Positions 29,936 to 38,302 of a stretch of DNA of 64,000 nt are shown here, one piece after another. The stretch's first letter is position 1. Each line of letters starts with the position of its first letter. The translations under genes and the position numbers were made by a program. The stretch lies in assembly GCF_001612745.1 (NCBI RefSeq), contig NZ_BDBA01000032.1, positions 19,601 through 83,600 of the forward strand, given 5' to 3'. Under the pieces are notes generated by a model. The model searched no databases, was not told where the DNA came from, and worked only from the letters and a program-made list of their open reading frames with translations. The DNA is from Nocardia amamiensis NBRC 102102 (GTDB taxonomy: Bacteria; Actinomycetota; Actinomycetes; Mycobacteriales; Mycobacteriaceae).

Positions 29936-31818
29936 GCACCGAGCCTTTTGGAAGCGGTGGGGCGGCACTGCCGCAGCCTGGCCCGACCGAGGGCACCATC
30001 GTCTTCCCGGGACAGGGTGCCCAGCGGAACGGGATGGGAGCGGACTTCTGCGTCGAGTTCCCGCTCGCGCGAGAGACTTTCGCCGAAGCGAGTGACGCGG
30101 TGGCTGAGGACCTGCTGCGGATCTGCGTGGAGCGGGATCCGCGGCTGCACCGCACGGAGTACACCCAGCCGTGCGTGCTGACCATGGAGATCGCGGCCTA
30201 CCGGGTGCTGATGGCCGAATACGGGGTGCGGCCGGTCGCCTTCGGTGGGCACAGTCTCGGGGAGTACGCCGCGCTCGTCGCGGCGGGCGTCTTCGACCTC
30301 GCCGACGGGGTGCGGCTGGTGCGTACCCGCGGGGCGCTCATGCAGCGCGCGGTACCGGAGGGCGAAGGCGCGATGGCCGCCCTGATCCTGCCGGACATCG
30401 CAGGCTCCGCGGCGGCCGAGCTGGTGGCCGCGGCGGGCGCGGAAGTGGCCAACGACAATTCGACCGATCAGCTCGTCATCAGTGGCGCAAGCGACGCCGT
30501 CGCCGCCGCCCGCGCGGTCCTCGCCGAGCGTCTTCCGGACCTGCGATTCGTCCCGCTGCGGGTGAGCGCGCCGTTCCATTCCCGGTGGATGCGGGGGATC
30601 GAGGCGGAGTTCGCCGAGCATCTCGCCGCCTGCGCGCCCCGCACGCGCGCCGACCGAGCGGTGGCGGTGACCTCGAACTACACCGGAGAGTTCCACCGGC
30701 CCGAGACGCTTGCCGAGCATCTGGTCCGTCAGATCTCCGCGCCGGTGCGCTGGACCGACAACATGCGCGCCCTGCTGCGCTCCGGCACCCACCGGTACGA
30801 GATCGGTCCGTCGGCGCCGCTGTCGAAGTTCTTCGCGACGATGGGCGCACCGGTGACCCGGATCGCGGCGGTGGGCGATCTGCGTGCTCTTTCGATCCAG
30901 CCCACCAGCCGGGGCGAACAAGCGAAAAGCACTGCGGTGCCTGTTGCTTCGGCAACACTTACGCAGACAGCAACAGTTACGCAGACGGCAACACGACCAG
31001 CGCGAGCGACAGCCAGCACAGCACGAGCGACAGCCGAACCGGCGCGAGCGACGCCGCCCTCAGCCGAAACGGGTGTGCTGACCATCCACCGCCGGACCGA
31101 GGGAACGCCGCGGCTGCGGTTGTTCTGCTGGCCGTTCGCCGGCGGCAAGGCCGCCGCCTACACCCCGTGGCGGCGCCAGCTGCCCGACTGGGTCGAGTTG
31201 TGCGTCATCGAGCTGCCCGCCCGGCAACGGCATCTGGCGCAGACGCCGATCCGCCGCTTCACCGATCTGGTCGACGCCTCGCTGGCGCAGGTCCTCCCGC
31301 TGACCGATCTGCCGTTCGCTTTCTTCGGCCACAGCCTCGGCGCACTGACCGCCTACGAGGTGGCGCGCGGGCTGCCCGCCGGGGTCGAACCGCGGGCGCT
31401 GTTTCTCGGCGGCGTGGCGGCACCACATCTGCCCCGGCCGGGGCGCCTGTCCGGTCTTCCGGATCACGAATTCATCGCCGCGGTCGGCCATTACGGCGGC
31501 ATCCCGCCGGAGGTGCGCGACACGCCCGAGGTGATGGCGCTGTTCCTGCCCGCGCTGCGCAGTGACTTCGAGATCTTCGACGACTACCGATTCACCCCCG
31601 CCGCCGCACCGTCGTGCCCGGCCCACCTTTTCGGCGGTCGCGACGACCGCCAGGTGGCGACCACCCAACTGGAGGCGTGGCGCGACGTCCTGCCGGGATT
31701 GCGCTCCACCGAGCTGCTGCCCGGCGGTCACTTCTTCCTCGTCGAGCATCGCGAGGCGTTGCTCGGCTCTCTCACGGACAAGCTCACCGCTGTTCGCCCC
31801 GACGTAGTACCCGCTTGA
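29932..31818 (+). CDS. Discrete acyltransferase fused to a type II thioesterase
   Basis: A 628-residue two-domain protein. Residues 1-315 form a malonyl-CoA:ACP acyltransferase (FPGQGAQ near the start, GHSLGEY with Ser108, APFHS in place of the usual HAFH). A linker rich in TAT/RAT repeats (about 325-380) leads to an alpha/beta-hydrolase thioesterase (383-625) with GHSLG (Ser468) and a catalytic-type GGHFF (His600). I infer that the AT loads the AT-less modules in trans and the TE removes stalled or mis-primed acyl groups. TEII rather than a release TE is favoured because the synthase already ends in a reductase. The start overlaps the preceding stop by ATGA. Trans-ATs fused to a second AT, an acyl hydrolase or an ER are known; I do not recall AT-TEII as a common arrangement. 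Confidence 0.9.
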   Translation: MSTEPFGSGGAALPQPGPTEGTIVFPGQGAQRNGMGADFCVEFPLARETFAEASDAVAEDLLRICVERDPRLHRTEYTQPCVLTMEIAAYRVLMAEYGVRPVAFGGHSLGEYAALVAAGVFDLADGVRLVRTRGALMQRAVPEGEGAMAALILPDIAGSAAAELVAAAGAEVANDNSTDQLVISGASDAVAAARAVLAERLPDLRFVPLRVSAPFHSRWMRGIEAEFAEHLAACAPRTRADRAVAVTSNYTGEFHRPETLAEHLVRQISAPVRWTDNMRALLRSGTHRYEIGPSAPLSKFFATMGAPVTRIAAVGDLRALSIQPTSRGEQAKSTAVPVASATLTQTATVTQTATRPARATASTARATAEPARATPPSAETGVLTIHRRTEGTPRLRLFCWPFAGGKAAAYTPWRRQLPDWVELCVIELPARQRHLAQTPIRRFTDLVDASLAQVLPLTDLPFAFFGHSLGALTAYEVARGLPAGVEPRALFLGGVAAPHLPRPGRLSGLPDHEFIAAVGHYGGIPPEVRDTPEVMALFLPALRSDFEIFDDYRFTPAAAPSCPAHLFGGRDDRQVATTQLEAWRDVLPGLRSTELLPGGHFFLVEHREALLGSLTDKLTAVRPDVVPA

Positions 31819-31833
31819 TGAAGGGATGCAGTA

Positions 31834-32250
31834 ATGAAGGTCGAAGTTCTCACCCCGTCGTGCAATCTCGACACCGTCCGCGATGGGCGCGGCGGCATCT
31901 TCACGTGGGTTCCTCCCGAGCCCCTGCTGGAGTTCAACCTGATCTACATGCACCCGGGCAAGGTGCGCGGCTTGCACTACCACCCGCACTTCGTCGAGTA
32001 CCTGCTGTTCGTCGAGGGCAACGGTGTGCTGGTGACCAAGGACGACCACGAGGATCCGAACTGCCCGGAGGAGTTCATCCACGTGTCCAAGGGCATCTGC
32101 ACGCGCACCCCGATCGGGGTGATGCACACGGTGTACTCGATCACGCCGCTGACCTTCATCGCGATGCTGACCAAGCCGTGGGACGAGTGCGATCCGCCGA
32201 TCGTCCAGGTAGCGCCGCTGCCGCACACCTTGGAAGGCAACAAGCCATGA
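31834..32250 (+). CDS. Cupin-fold sugar isomerase/epimerase-like protein
   Basis: A 138-residue single-domain protein with the HYHPH metal-binding-type motif (about residues 48-52), a downstream His in GVMHTVY, and the short beta-strand pattern of RmlC-like and FdtA/WxcM-like cupins. These families epimerise or isomerise nucleotide 4-keto-deoxysugars. It starts 15 bases after the AT-TE gene behind an AAGGGA-type ribosome binding site, so it opens the sugar part of the same operon. The exact reaction (3-, 5- or 3,5-epimerisation, or 3,4-ketoisomerisation) cannot be read from the sequence. A general cupin of other function remains possible. Confidence 0.7.
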   Translation: MKVEVLTPSCNLDTVRDGRGGIFTWVPPEPLLEFNLIYMHPGKVRGLHYHPHFVEYLLFVEGNGVLVTKDDHEDPNCPEEFIHVSKGICTRTPIGVMHTVYSITPLTFIAMLTKPWDECDPPIVQVAPLPHTLEGNKP

Positions 32251-32348
32251 GCGCGCGCAACATCAACCCGACGCGCGACGCGCCCCAGCGCCGGCGAGGC
32301 TTAGTCACGCGCGGTCCGGCCCGGTGGCATCCCCGGAGCGCGGCATGA
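32247..32348 (+). CDS. Possible 33-residue coupling peptide
   Basis: A small basic ORF (MSARNINPTRDAPQRRRGL...) whose ATG overlaps the cupin stop (ATGA) and whose TGA overlaps the ATG of the next gene (ATGA). This double overlap exactly fills the 94-base gap between two sugar genes and would let ribosomes run through. The peptide matches no family I know. Its own product may not matter, or the fit may be chance. Confidence 0.35.
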   Translation: MSARNINPTRDAPQRRRGLVTRGPARWHPRSAA

Positions 32349-33067
32349 GCGGGCTGCGCGTGGCGGTCGTCGGCGCTGCGGGCTACGTCGGTGCCGCGCT
32401 GGTCGAGGCGCTCGGCACGCGGACCGAGTGGGAGGTGGTGCCGGTGGTGCGCGCCGACCACGAACGCCACCGCAGCGCCGGCCGCTACGACGTGCTGATC
32501 AATGCCGCCTGCCCGTCGAAACGGTTCTGGGCCGAGCACAATCCGGACGCCGACCACGCGGAGACGGTGGACAAGACGCGCCTGCTGCGCGAGCAGTGGC
32601 GCTGGGACCGATTCGTGCAGATCAGCAGCATTTCCGCGCGCACCCAACTGGACACGGTCTACGGGCGACATCGCGCCGAGGCCGAGCAATTGTGTTCCGG
32701 TGCCGACACTTTCGTCGTCCGGCTCGGACCGATGTTCGGCGGTGACTACCGCAAGGGCGTGCTCGCCGACATGGCCGCAAACCGCCCGGTGTTCGCCAGT
32801 GGCCGATCGCGGCAGAGCTTCGCGCCGGTGGACTGGTGCGCGGGCTGGATCGCCGAGCATCTCGGCGACACCGGCCTACGCGAGGTGGGTGCACGCACCT
32901 GGGTGACGCTGGCCGAGGTCCGCGACGCGGTGGGCTCGCGCTCGGAGTTCGCCAAAGACTATGTCGACGACCAGTTCCCGCTCACCGCCACCGGCTCCGA
33001 TTGGCCGGAGGCGGCGGCGGTGATCGACTGGCTGGCCGAGAGGGTCACCGGTGCACGAGCGAGCTGA
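32345..33067 (+). CDS. NAD(P)-dependent epimerase/dehydratase-like sugar reductase
   Basis: A 240-residue extended-SDR-like protein, short for the family. It has the N-terminal nucleotide-binding motif GAAGYVG (10-16), a Ser-rich ISSIS strand end (about 94-98) and YGRHR at 106-110 where the active site normally reads YxxxK, so Lys is replaced by Arg. Proteins of this type reduce or epimerise nucleotide-4-ketosugars. I chose the ATG at 32345 over the GTG at 32324 because it overlaps the preceding TGA and leads straight into the Rossmann strand. Its 3' end overlaps the convergent GT2 gene by 23 bases. Confidence 0.7.
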   Translation: MSGLRVAVVGAAGYVGAALVEALGTRTEWEVVPVVRADHERHRSAGRYDVLINAACPSKRFWAEHNPDADHAETVDKTRLLREQWRWDRFVQISSISARTQLDTVYGRHRAEAEQLCSGADTFVVRLGPMFGGDYRKGVLADMAANRPVFASGRSRQSFAPVDWCAGWIAEHLGDTGLREVGARTWVTLAEVRDAVGSRSEFAKDYVDDQFPLTATGSDWPEAAAVIDWLAERVTGARAS

Positions 33068-33803
33068 TGCGATGACGGCTGGGCCGGAGGTACTTCTCCG
33101 CGCACAGCACCAACAGGAAACGCACGCTGGTCGCCACGTCGCGGGTGCGCATCTTCGACGCGCCTGCGGTGCGGTTGAGCACGTGAATGGGCACCTGCTC
33201 GATCCGGAAACCATTGGCGTTGAGGATGTAGAGGCTTTCGAAGAAGAACGAGTACCCGGTCGATCGAACCTTATCGAAAGCAGCTACCGGAACGGCGTCC
33301 AGACGGTAGTATCGGAACGCGCCGGTGGCATCGTAGGGCATCCGCAGCAATGTCACGGTGAGAAAATGCCCGACCCGGGTGAGAACCTTGCGGAAGGGAG
33401 TCCAGTCGGCCAGGCTGTCCTCTTTCAGATAGCGCGAGCCGACGACGATGTCGAAACCGTCGGCGGCGGCGCGCAATGCCGGAAGATACGACGGCGGATG
33501 CGCGAAATCGGAGTCCATCGTGATGATGTGCCGGTACCCCTGCCCGTAGGCCCAGCGGATACCGGCCTGATGTGCGGAACCGACGCCTTGGCGACCGGCC
33601 CTGTGCAGCACGTGGATTCGGGGCGCGTACTGTTGTGCCAGCTCATCGAGCAGGTCGCCGGTGCCGTCGGGGGAGTTGTCGTCGACGAACAGGACATCGA
33701 AATCCGTGCCCTGTTCCAGGATCTGAGCAAGCAACGGCCCGACGTTGCGACGCTCGTTGTATGTCGGAATCATGACCAGAGTTTTTTCGGAGGCCGCGCT
33801 CAT
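33045..33803 (-). CDS. Polyprenyl-phosphate mannose synthase-like GT2 glycosyltransferase
   Basis: A 252-residue GT-A fold protein of the dolichol/polyprenol-phosphate mannose synthase group, like the catalytic domain of mycobacterial Ppm1. Visible features are IPTYNE (12-17), FVDDNSPDGT from 39, the metal-binding DSD (97-99), and a GSRY/RKVLTRVG region. Known members move a hexose from its GDP donor to polyprenyl phosphate at the inner membrane face. No C-terminal membrane spans or fused acyltransferase is present, unlike full Ppm1 of some mycobacteria. It lies reversed inside the sugar operon, divergent from the GDP-mannose dehydratase. The start chosen is the ATG at 33803, which directly precedes the catalytic domain; longer in-frame starts run into the intergenic region. 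Confidence 0.85.
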   Translation of the reverse strand: MSAASEKTLVMIPTYNERRNVGPLLAQILEQGTDFDVLFVDDNSPDGTGDLLDELAQQYAPRIHVLHRAGRQGVGSAHQAGIRWAYGQGYRHIITMDSDFAHPPSYLPALRAAADGFDIVVGSRYLKEDSLADWTPFRKVLTRVGHFLTVTLLRMPYDATGAFRYYRLDAVPVAAFDKVRSTGYSFFFESLYILNANGFRIEQVPIHVLNRTAGASKMRTRDVATSVRFLLVLCAEKYLRPSRHRISSLVHR

Positions 33804-33889
33804 GCAATCGAATTTTAGTACCGGCGGCGACCGAAAGATAGGTGTTGCCGCCATTTTCGAGACCCGTTAGTCTCAGGGTTGGAGGTTTG
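33804..33889. promoter_or_regulatory. Divergent promoter region between GT2 and GDP-mannose dehydratase genes
   Basis: This 86-bp spacer is more AT-rich than its surroundings. On the minus strand, TACTAAAAT lies about 7-15 bases upstream of the GT2 ATG, which fits a -10 box for a leaderless transcript. On the plus strand, GGAGG at 33881-33885 is the ribosome binding site for the ATG at 33890. A small inverted repeat, GAGAC-ccgtta-GTCTC, lies at about 33860-33875 and could be an operator or part of a hairpin. Confidence 0.45.
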
Positions 33890-34912
33890 ATGAGAAAAGC
33901 TTTGATAACCGGCATCACCGGCCAGGACGGGTCTTATCTGACAGAATTCCTGCTGCAGCAGGGATACGAGGTGCACGGGATTATCCGGCGTGCGTCGAAT
34001 TTCAATACCGACCGCATCGATCACCTGTATTCCGATACGCATTCGCAGCGCCGGCTATTCCTGCACTATGGGGATCTCATGGACTCCAGCAGCCTCAACC
34101 GCATTCTGGAGGACGTGCGCCCGGCGGAGATCTACAACCTGGGTGCGCAATCGCACGTGCACATCTCGTTCCAGATCCCGGAGTTCACCGCCGAGACCAA
34201 CGCGATCGGCACGCTGCGCATCCTGGACGCGATCCGCAAGACCGGCATCGCGACCAAGTTCTACCAGGCCTCGTCCTCGGAGTTGTACGGCGGCTTGCAC
34301 GACGTCGCACTGCGTGAGGACACACCGTTCCATCCGCGCTCGCCGTATGCGGTGGCGAAGCTGTACGCGTACTGGATCACGGTGAACCACCGCGAGGCCT
34401 ACGGGATGTACACGGTCAACGGCACCCTGTTCAATCACGAATCGCCCAGGCGCGGAGAGGTTTTCGTCACCCGAAAGGTGACCCGCGGCGCGGTGCGCAT
34501 CGCGCAGGGCAAACAGGACAAGCTCTTCATCGGCAACCTGGACGCCCGCCGCGACTGGGGCTACGCCAAGGAGTATGTCGAGGCGATGTGGCTGATGCTC
34601 CAGCAGCCCGAACCCGACGACTACGTGATCGCCACCGGCGAGACACACAGCGTTCGCGAGTTGTGCGAGACCGCCTTCTCCGCGACCGGCGTCGAATTAG
34701 TCTGGGAGGGAACCGGTCTCGACGAGAAAGGGATCGACCGGCGCACCTCCCAGGTGTTGGTCGAGGTCGACCCGACCTACTTCCGGCCCGCCGAGGTGCA
34801 TCACCTCACCGGTGACCCGACCAAGGCGAAGAAGAAGCTCGGGTGGGAACCCCGCACGAGCTTCACCGAACTTGTCGAACTGATGGTCGCCCACGATATG
34901 GAGAACGCGTGA
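33890..34912 (+). CDS. gmd: GDP-mannose 4,6-dehydratase
   Basis: Converts GDP-D-mannose to GDP-4-keto-6-deoxymannose, the branch point to GDP-6-deoxyhexoses. The 340-residue protein has [10 protein letters not shown] at 8-17, the ASSSELYG stretch near 127-134, Tyr153/Lys157 (YAVAK), NHESPRRGE and [17 protein letters not shown], all hallmark segments of Gmd rather than of dTDP-glucose dehydratase. The ATG at 33890 has GGAGG four bases upstream, and a longer in-frame start is rejected because it precedes this site. The gene overlaps the following C-methyltransferase start (GTGA). Together with the GT2 gene, this says the cluster's sugar is GDP-activated, unusual for an actinobacterial polyketide. 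Confidence 0.93.
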   Translation: MRKALITGITGQDGSYLTEFLLQQGYEVHGIIRRASNFNTDRIDHLYSDTHSQRRLFLHYGDLMDSSSLNRILEDVRPAEIYNLGAQSHVHISFQIPEFTAETNAIGTLRILDAIRKTGIATKFYQASSSELYGGLHDVALREDTPFHPRSPYAVAKLYAYWITVNHREAYGMYTVNGTLFNHESPRRGEVFVTRKVTRGAVRIAQGKQDKLFIGNLDARRDWGYAKEYVEAMWLMLQQPEPDDYVIATGETHSVRELCETAFSATGVELVWEGTGLDEKGIDRRTSQVLVEVDPTYFRPAEVHHLTGDPTKAKKKLGWEPRTSFTELVELMVAHDMENA

Positions 34913-36168
34913 CGCAAGCAGTGGCGGTGGATTGCTGCCGGGTATGCGGGAACACCCGGCTCGAGACGGTCGTCGATCTCGGGACGATGGCGCTGACCGG
35001 GGTGTTCCCGGCCACCGACCCGACCGCCGTGCCGCGCTACCCCTTGGAGTTGGTGCGCTGTGTGCCCACCGGCCCCGAGGAGTGCGGGCTGGTGCAACTG
35101 CGCCATACCGCCGATTTCGACGAGATGTATTCCCCGGGTTACGGATACCGCTCCGGGCTGAATCGATCGATGATCGACCACCTGGCTCACCGGGTCGCTA
35201 GGATCCGGGAACGCCTGTCGTTGACGCCGCAGGATCTGGTGATCGACATCGGCAGCAACGACGCGACGCTGCTGCGGGCCTACCCCGAGGGGTCGGCGAC
35301 CATCGTGGGGGTCGACCCGCTGGGGGAGAAGTTCCGCCGGTTCTATCCACCGCATGTGCGGCTGGTGACCGGATACTTCAACCGCGAACTGGTCGAATCG
35401 GTGCTGGAGGGACGGCGAGCCAAGGCGATCACCTCGATCGCCATGTTCTACGACGTGCCCAGCCCGCTGGAGTTCATGCAGGCGGTCTACGACAGCCTCA
35501 CCGACGACGGCATCTGGGTACTCGAACAGAGTTACCTGCCCGCGATGCTGGCCACCACCTCCTACGACACGATCTGCCACGAGCACCTCGAGTACTACAC
35601 CCTCGACCAGATCGAGTGGATGGCGCGGCGGTGCGGGTTCGTGGTGCTGGAAGTGGAGCGCAATACCGTCAACGGCGGCAGTTTCGCCCTCACGCTGGGC
35701 AAGCGGGGCGCACCGTCCGCCGCCGACGCCGCCGCGCTGGATCGGATGCGTCAGGAGGAAGCCGCGCTCGGGCTGCACACCCCGCAGCCCTACGCCGACT
35801 TCGCCAAACGAGTCGAGGAGCATCGCGAGCAGGTCCGGGACTTCTTCGACCGCTCCCGCAAGGCCGGCCTACGCACGCTCGGCTACGGCGCCTCCACCAA
35901 GGGCAATGTGGTGTTGCAGCACTGCGGTATCGGGCCGGACGACCTGCCCTGCATCGCGGAGGTCAACGACGACAAGTTCGGCAAGTTCACCCCCGGCAGC
36001 GCGATCCCGATCGTGTCCGAGGCGCAGGCACGCGAGCTGGCTCCCGACCAGTTCTTCGTGCTGCCCTGGCACTTCCGCACCATGATGCTCGAGCGGGAAA
36101 GCGCATTCCGCGCGGCCGGAGGACGGCTGGTGTTCCCACTGCCGGAATTGGACGTGGTCTCCAGATGA
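34909..36168 (+). CDS. Nucleotide-sugar C-methyltransferase (TylC3/NovU type)
   Basis: A 419-residue SAM-dependent enzyme. The N-terminal zinc-ribbon-like segment has CxxC pairs (CCRVCGN and a later Cys in ECGLVQL). A Rossmann methyltransferase core ([12 protein letters not shown]) and the family's C-terminal domain (GYGASTKGN...LQ) follow. Relatives add a methyl group at C3 (TylC3, EryBIII) or C5 (NovU) of a 4-keto-6-deoxyhexose nucleotide, giving a branched sugar. The GTG at 34909 overlaps the Gmd stop, and the next gene starts within its stop (ATGA), so it is translated in a coupled run. Here the substrate would be GDP-linked, whereas the characterised relatives use dTDP sugars; that is inference from context. 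Confidence 0.88.
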   Translation: MTQAVAVDCCRVCGNTRLETVVDLGTMALTGVFPATDPTAVPRYPLELVRCVPTGPEECGLVQLRHTADFDEMYSPGYGYRSGLNRSMIDHLAHRVARIRERLSLTPQDLVIDIGSNDATLLRAYPEGSATIVGVDPLGEKFRRFYPPHVRLVTGYFNRELVESVLEGRRAKAITSIAMFYDVPSPLEFMQAVYDSLTDDGIWVLEQSYLPAMLATTSYDTICHEHLEYYTLDQIEWMARRCGFVVLEVERNTVNGGSFALTLGKRGAPSAADAAALDRMRQEEAALGLHTPQPYADFAKRVEEHREQVRDFFDRSRKAGLRTLGYGASTKGNVVLQHCGIGPDDLPCIAEVNDDKFGKFTPGSAIPIVSEAQARELAPDQFFVLPWHFRTMMLERESAFRAAGGRLVFPLPELDVVSR

Positions 36169-37112
36169 CCGTCGTCGTCACGGGCGCGGCGGGGCAGGAC
36201 GGCACATTGTTGTCGGACCTGCTCGCCGCGCGCGGTGAGCAGGTGCTGCGGATCGGCCGCGGCGGCCCCGTCGACATCACCGTCGCGGCGGCCGTCGATC
36301 ACCTGATCGCGACCGAACGCCCCAGGCAGGTGTATCTGCTGGCGGCGGTGCAGCACTCCTCGCAGGACGACCACGGTGACCCGCACGAGCTGGCGCGGGC
36401 TTCGCATCGGGTGAACACGCTGCCGGTGCAGCACTTCGCGGAAGCGATCGAGCGCCACCGCACCGGCACCCGCCTGTTCTACCCGGCCTCCTCGCACGTC
36501 TTCGGACCCGGCCACGCGGCGGTGTGCGACGAGAACAGCGGATTGGCACCGGACTCGATCTACGGCGTGACCAAAGCGGCGGGCCTGCTGGCCTGCCGCG
36601 CCTACCGTGCCCGTGGCGTGTTCGCGGCCGCGGGAATCATGTTCAACCACGAATCACCCTTGCGCGCAGAGAAGTTCGTCACGCGCAAGATCGCGCGCGC
36701 GGTCGTGCGGATCCAGCGCGGCGACACCGAGGTGCTCGAGGTGGGCCGGCTGGACGCGGGAGCCGACTGGGGGTACGCACCGGACTATGTCGAGGCGATG
36801 ACCCGGATTCTGGCCCTCGACGAGCCGGACGAGTTCGTCGTCGCCACCGGCGAACACCATACGGTCGCGCAGTTCTGCGCGGCCGCGTTCGGCATGGCCG
36901 GACTGGACTGGAAAGACCATGTCCGCGAACGCTCCTCGATGCTCACCCGCAGCAGGCAACCGCTGGTGGGTGACGCGACGAGGCTGCGCCAGCGGACCGG
37001 GTGGCGTCCATCGGTGGACTTCCGCGGCATGGTCCGGGCCATGCTCGTCGCCGAGGGCGTGCGCCTGGTGGAGGAATCGAAGCCGGTACGCACCGGCGGA
37101 ACGGATGGATGA
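36165..37112 (+). CDS. Gmd-paralogous GDP-sugar dehydratase/reductase
   Basis: A 315-residue extended SDR with TGAAGQDGTLL at the N-terminus, Tyr133/Lys137 (YGVTK), NHESPLRAEKFVTRK, and GADWGYAPDYVEAM, all clearly related to the Gmd three genes upstream. The Ser-Ser-Glu active-site segment of Gmd is replaced here by ASSHVFG, so the Glu used in dehydration is missing. I therefore favour a 4-ketoreductase or related GDP-sugar enzyme (Rmd-like) over a second dehydratase. The ATG at 36165 overlaps the C-methyltransferase stop, and the following gene starts inside its 3' end, 8 bases before its stop is complete. Confidence 0.75.
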   Translation: MTVVVTGAAGQDGTLLSDLLAARGEQVLRIGRGGPVDITVAAAVDHLIATERPRQVYLLAAVQHSSQDDHGDPHELARASHRVNTLPVQHFAEAIERHRTGTRLFYPASSHVFGPGHAAVCDENSGLAPDSIYGVTKAAGLLACRAYRARGVFAAAGIMFNHESPLRAEKFVTRKIARAVVRIQRGDTEVLEVGRLDAGADWGYAPDYVEAMTRILALDEPDEFVVATGEHHTVAQFCAAAFGMAGLDWKDHVRERSSMLTRSRQPLVGDATRLRQRTGWRPSVDFRGMVRAMLVAEGVRLVEESKPVRTGGTDG

Positions 37113-38298
37113 CGTGAACCTGAACGACGAGAATGTCCTCGCCGCCCACCTGATCGCGATCGCCGACGGCGTCTACGAGGAGACCGCCGCGCGCATCGGG
37201 GAGATCGGCACCGAGGCCGTGGCCGAGGCGGTGCTCGAGGAGATCGCCTGGCGCGCGGGTACCGGCACCCGCCCCGGGCAACCGGTTACCGCGGTGTTCG
37301 AGCTGACCCACGAGGGCAAGCAACTGGACTATCTGCTCACTCTCGGCGCCGACGAGCCCGCGATCGCCCCCGGCACCCTGGAAGATCCGTGGCTGGTGGT
37401 GCGCCAGGATCTGGTGGAGCTACTGCGCGCGGTCTACGGCCCGCCCGACGCCGCCATCGGCACCCGCGCCATCGCGATCAAGGACGAACCGGGACCGGCC
37501 AGCTTCGCCCCCGACGACCCGTGGCGGCTGGCCCGCGACGCCGCCGCCGTCGCCGCCGACCGGATCGTCACCGCCTGCCGCCCCAACCACTACGACCTCA
37601 ACGCGCTGTCGCTGCAGTTCGGTTCGGACAAGTGGGGCGGGCACTGGTACACCCAGCATTACGAGCGGCACTTCGCCCCGCTGCGCGACAGCCGGGTGCG
37701 GGTACTGGAACTGGGCATCGGCGGATACACCGCACCCAACGTCGGCGGCGCGTCGCTGCGCATGTGGAAGCAGTATTTCCGCCGCGGCCTGGTGTACGGG
37801 CTGGACTATTTCGACAAGTCCGGCATCGCCGAACCCCGGCTGCAACCACTGCAGGGCGACCAGGGCGACGCGGCGTTCCTCGACGAACTCGGCCGCTCGC
37901 TCGGCCCGTTCGACATCATCATCGACGACGGCAGCCACATCAGCGGCGACGTGATCGCCTCGTTCCGGGCGCTGTTCGCGCATGTGCGGCCCGGCGGGCT
38001 GTACGTGGTGGAGGACACCCAGACCTCCTACTGGTCCGGCTGGGGCGGAAGCAGCACCAGCACCGACGACCCGTCGACCACGGTCGGCTACCTGAAAACC
38101 CTCGTCGACGCCCTGCACCAGCAGGAATTCGAGAAGGATTCCGGCCGCGCCGCGGGCGAGTTCGACGACTGGATCGGGGCGCTGCACTTCTACCACAACA
38201 TCGTGGTGATCGAAAAGCGCCGCAACGCCGAGCAATCGGCTCCATCATGGGTGCCTCGGCACACCAATCCGATGGAATGGATGAAGCCGAAGGAGTGA
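37105..38298 (+). CDS. MycE-type sugar O-methyltransferase
   Basis: A 397-residue protein resembling macrolide sugar O-methyltransferases such as MycE of mycinamicin and TylE of tylosin, which methylate a deoxysugar hydroxyl with SAM and a metal. Seen are the N-terminal helical part, SLQFGSDKWGGHWYTQHYERHF (about 170-190; the segment that precedes the core), VLELGIGGY (about 200), IYGLD-like VYGLDYFDKS, IDDGSHISGD (about 273) with metal-ligand-type acidic residues, and VVEDTQTSYW. The length matches the family. ATG 37105 is preferred, with GTG 37114 possible. In known pathways this acts after glycosylation, so a methylated sugar on the polyketide is expected. Confidence 0.88.
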   Translation: MDDVNLNDENVLAAHLIAIADGVYEETAARIGEIGTEAVAEAVLEEIAWRAGTGTRPGQPVTAVFELTHEGKQLDYLLTLGADEPAIAPGTLEDPWLVVRQDLVELLRAVYGPPDAAIGTRAIAIKDEPGPASFAPDDPWRLARDAAAVAADRIVTACRPNHYDLNALSLQFGSDKWGGHWYTQHYERHFAPLRDSRVRVLELGIGGYTAPNVGGASLRMWKQYFRRGLVYGLDYFDKSGIAEPRLQPLQGDQGDAAFLDELGRSLGPFDIIIDDGSHISGDVIASFRALFAHVRPGGLYVVEDTQTSYWSGWGGSSTSTDDPSTTVGYLKTLVDALHQQEFEKDSGRAAGEFDDWIGALHFYHNIVVIEKRRNAEQSAPSWVPRHTNPMEWMKPKE

Positions 38299-38302
38299 AT
38301 CG

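Noticed and set aside
33051..33818. A 255-residue forward ORF opposite the GT2 gene
   Set aside because: The reverse frame encodes a clear GT2 enzyme with its motifs; the forward frame has no family features.
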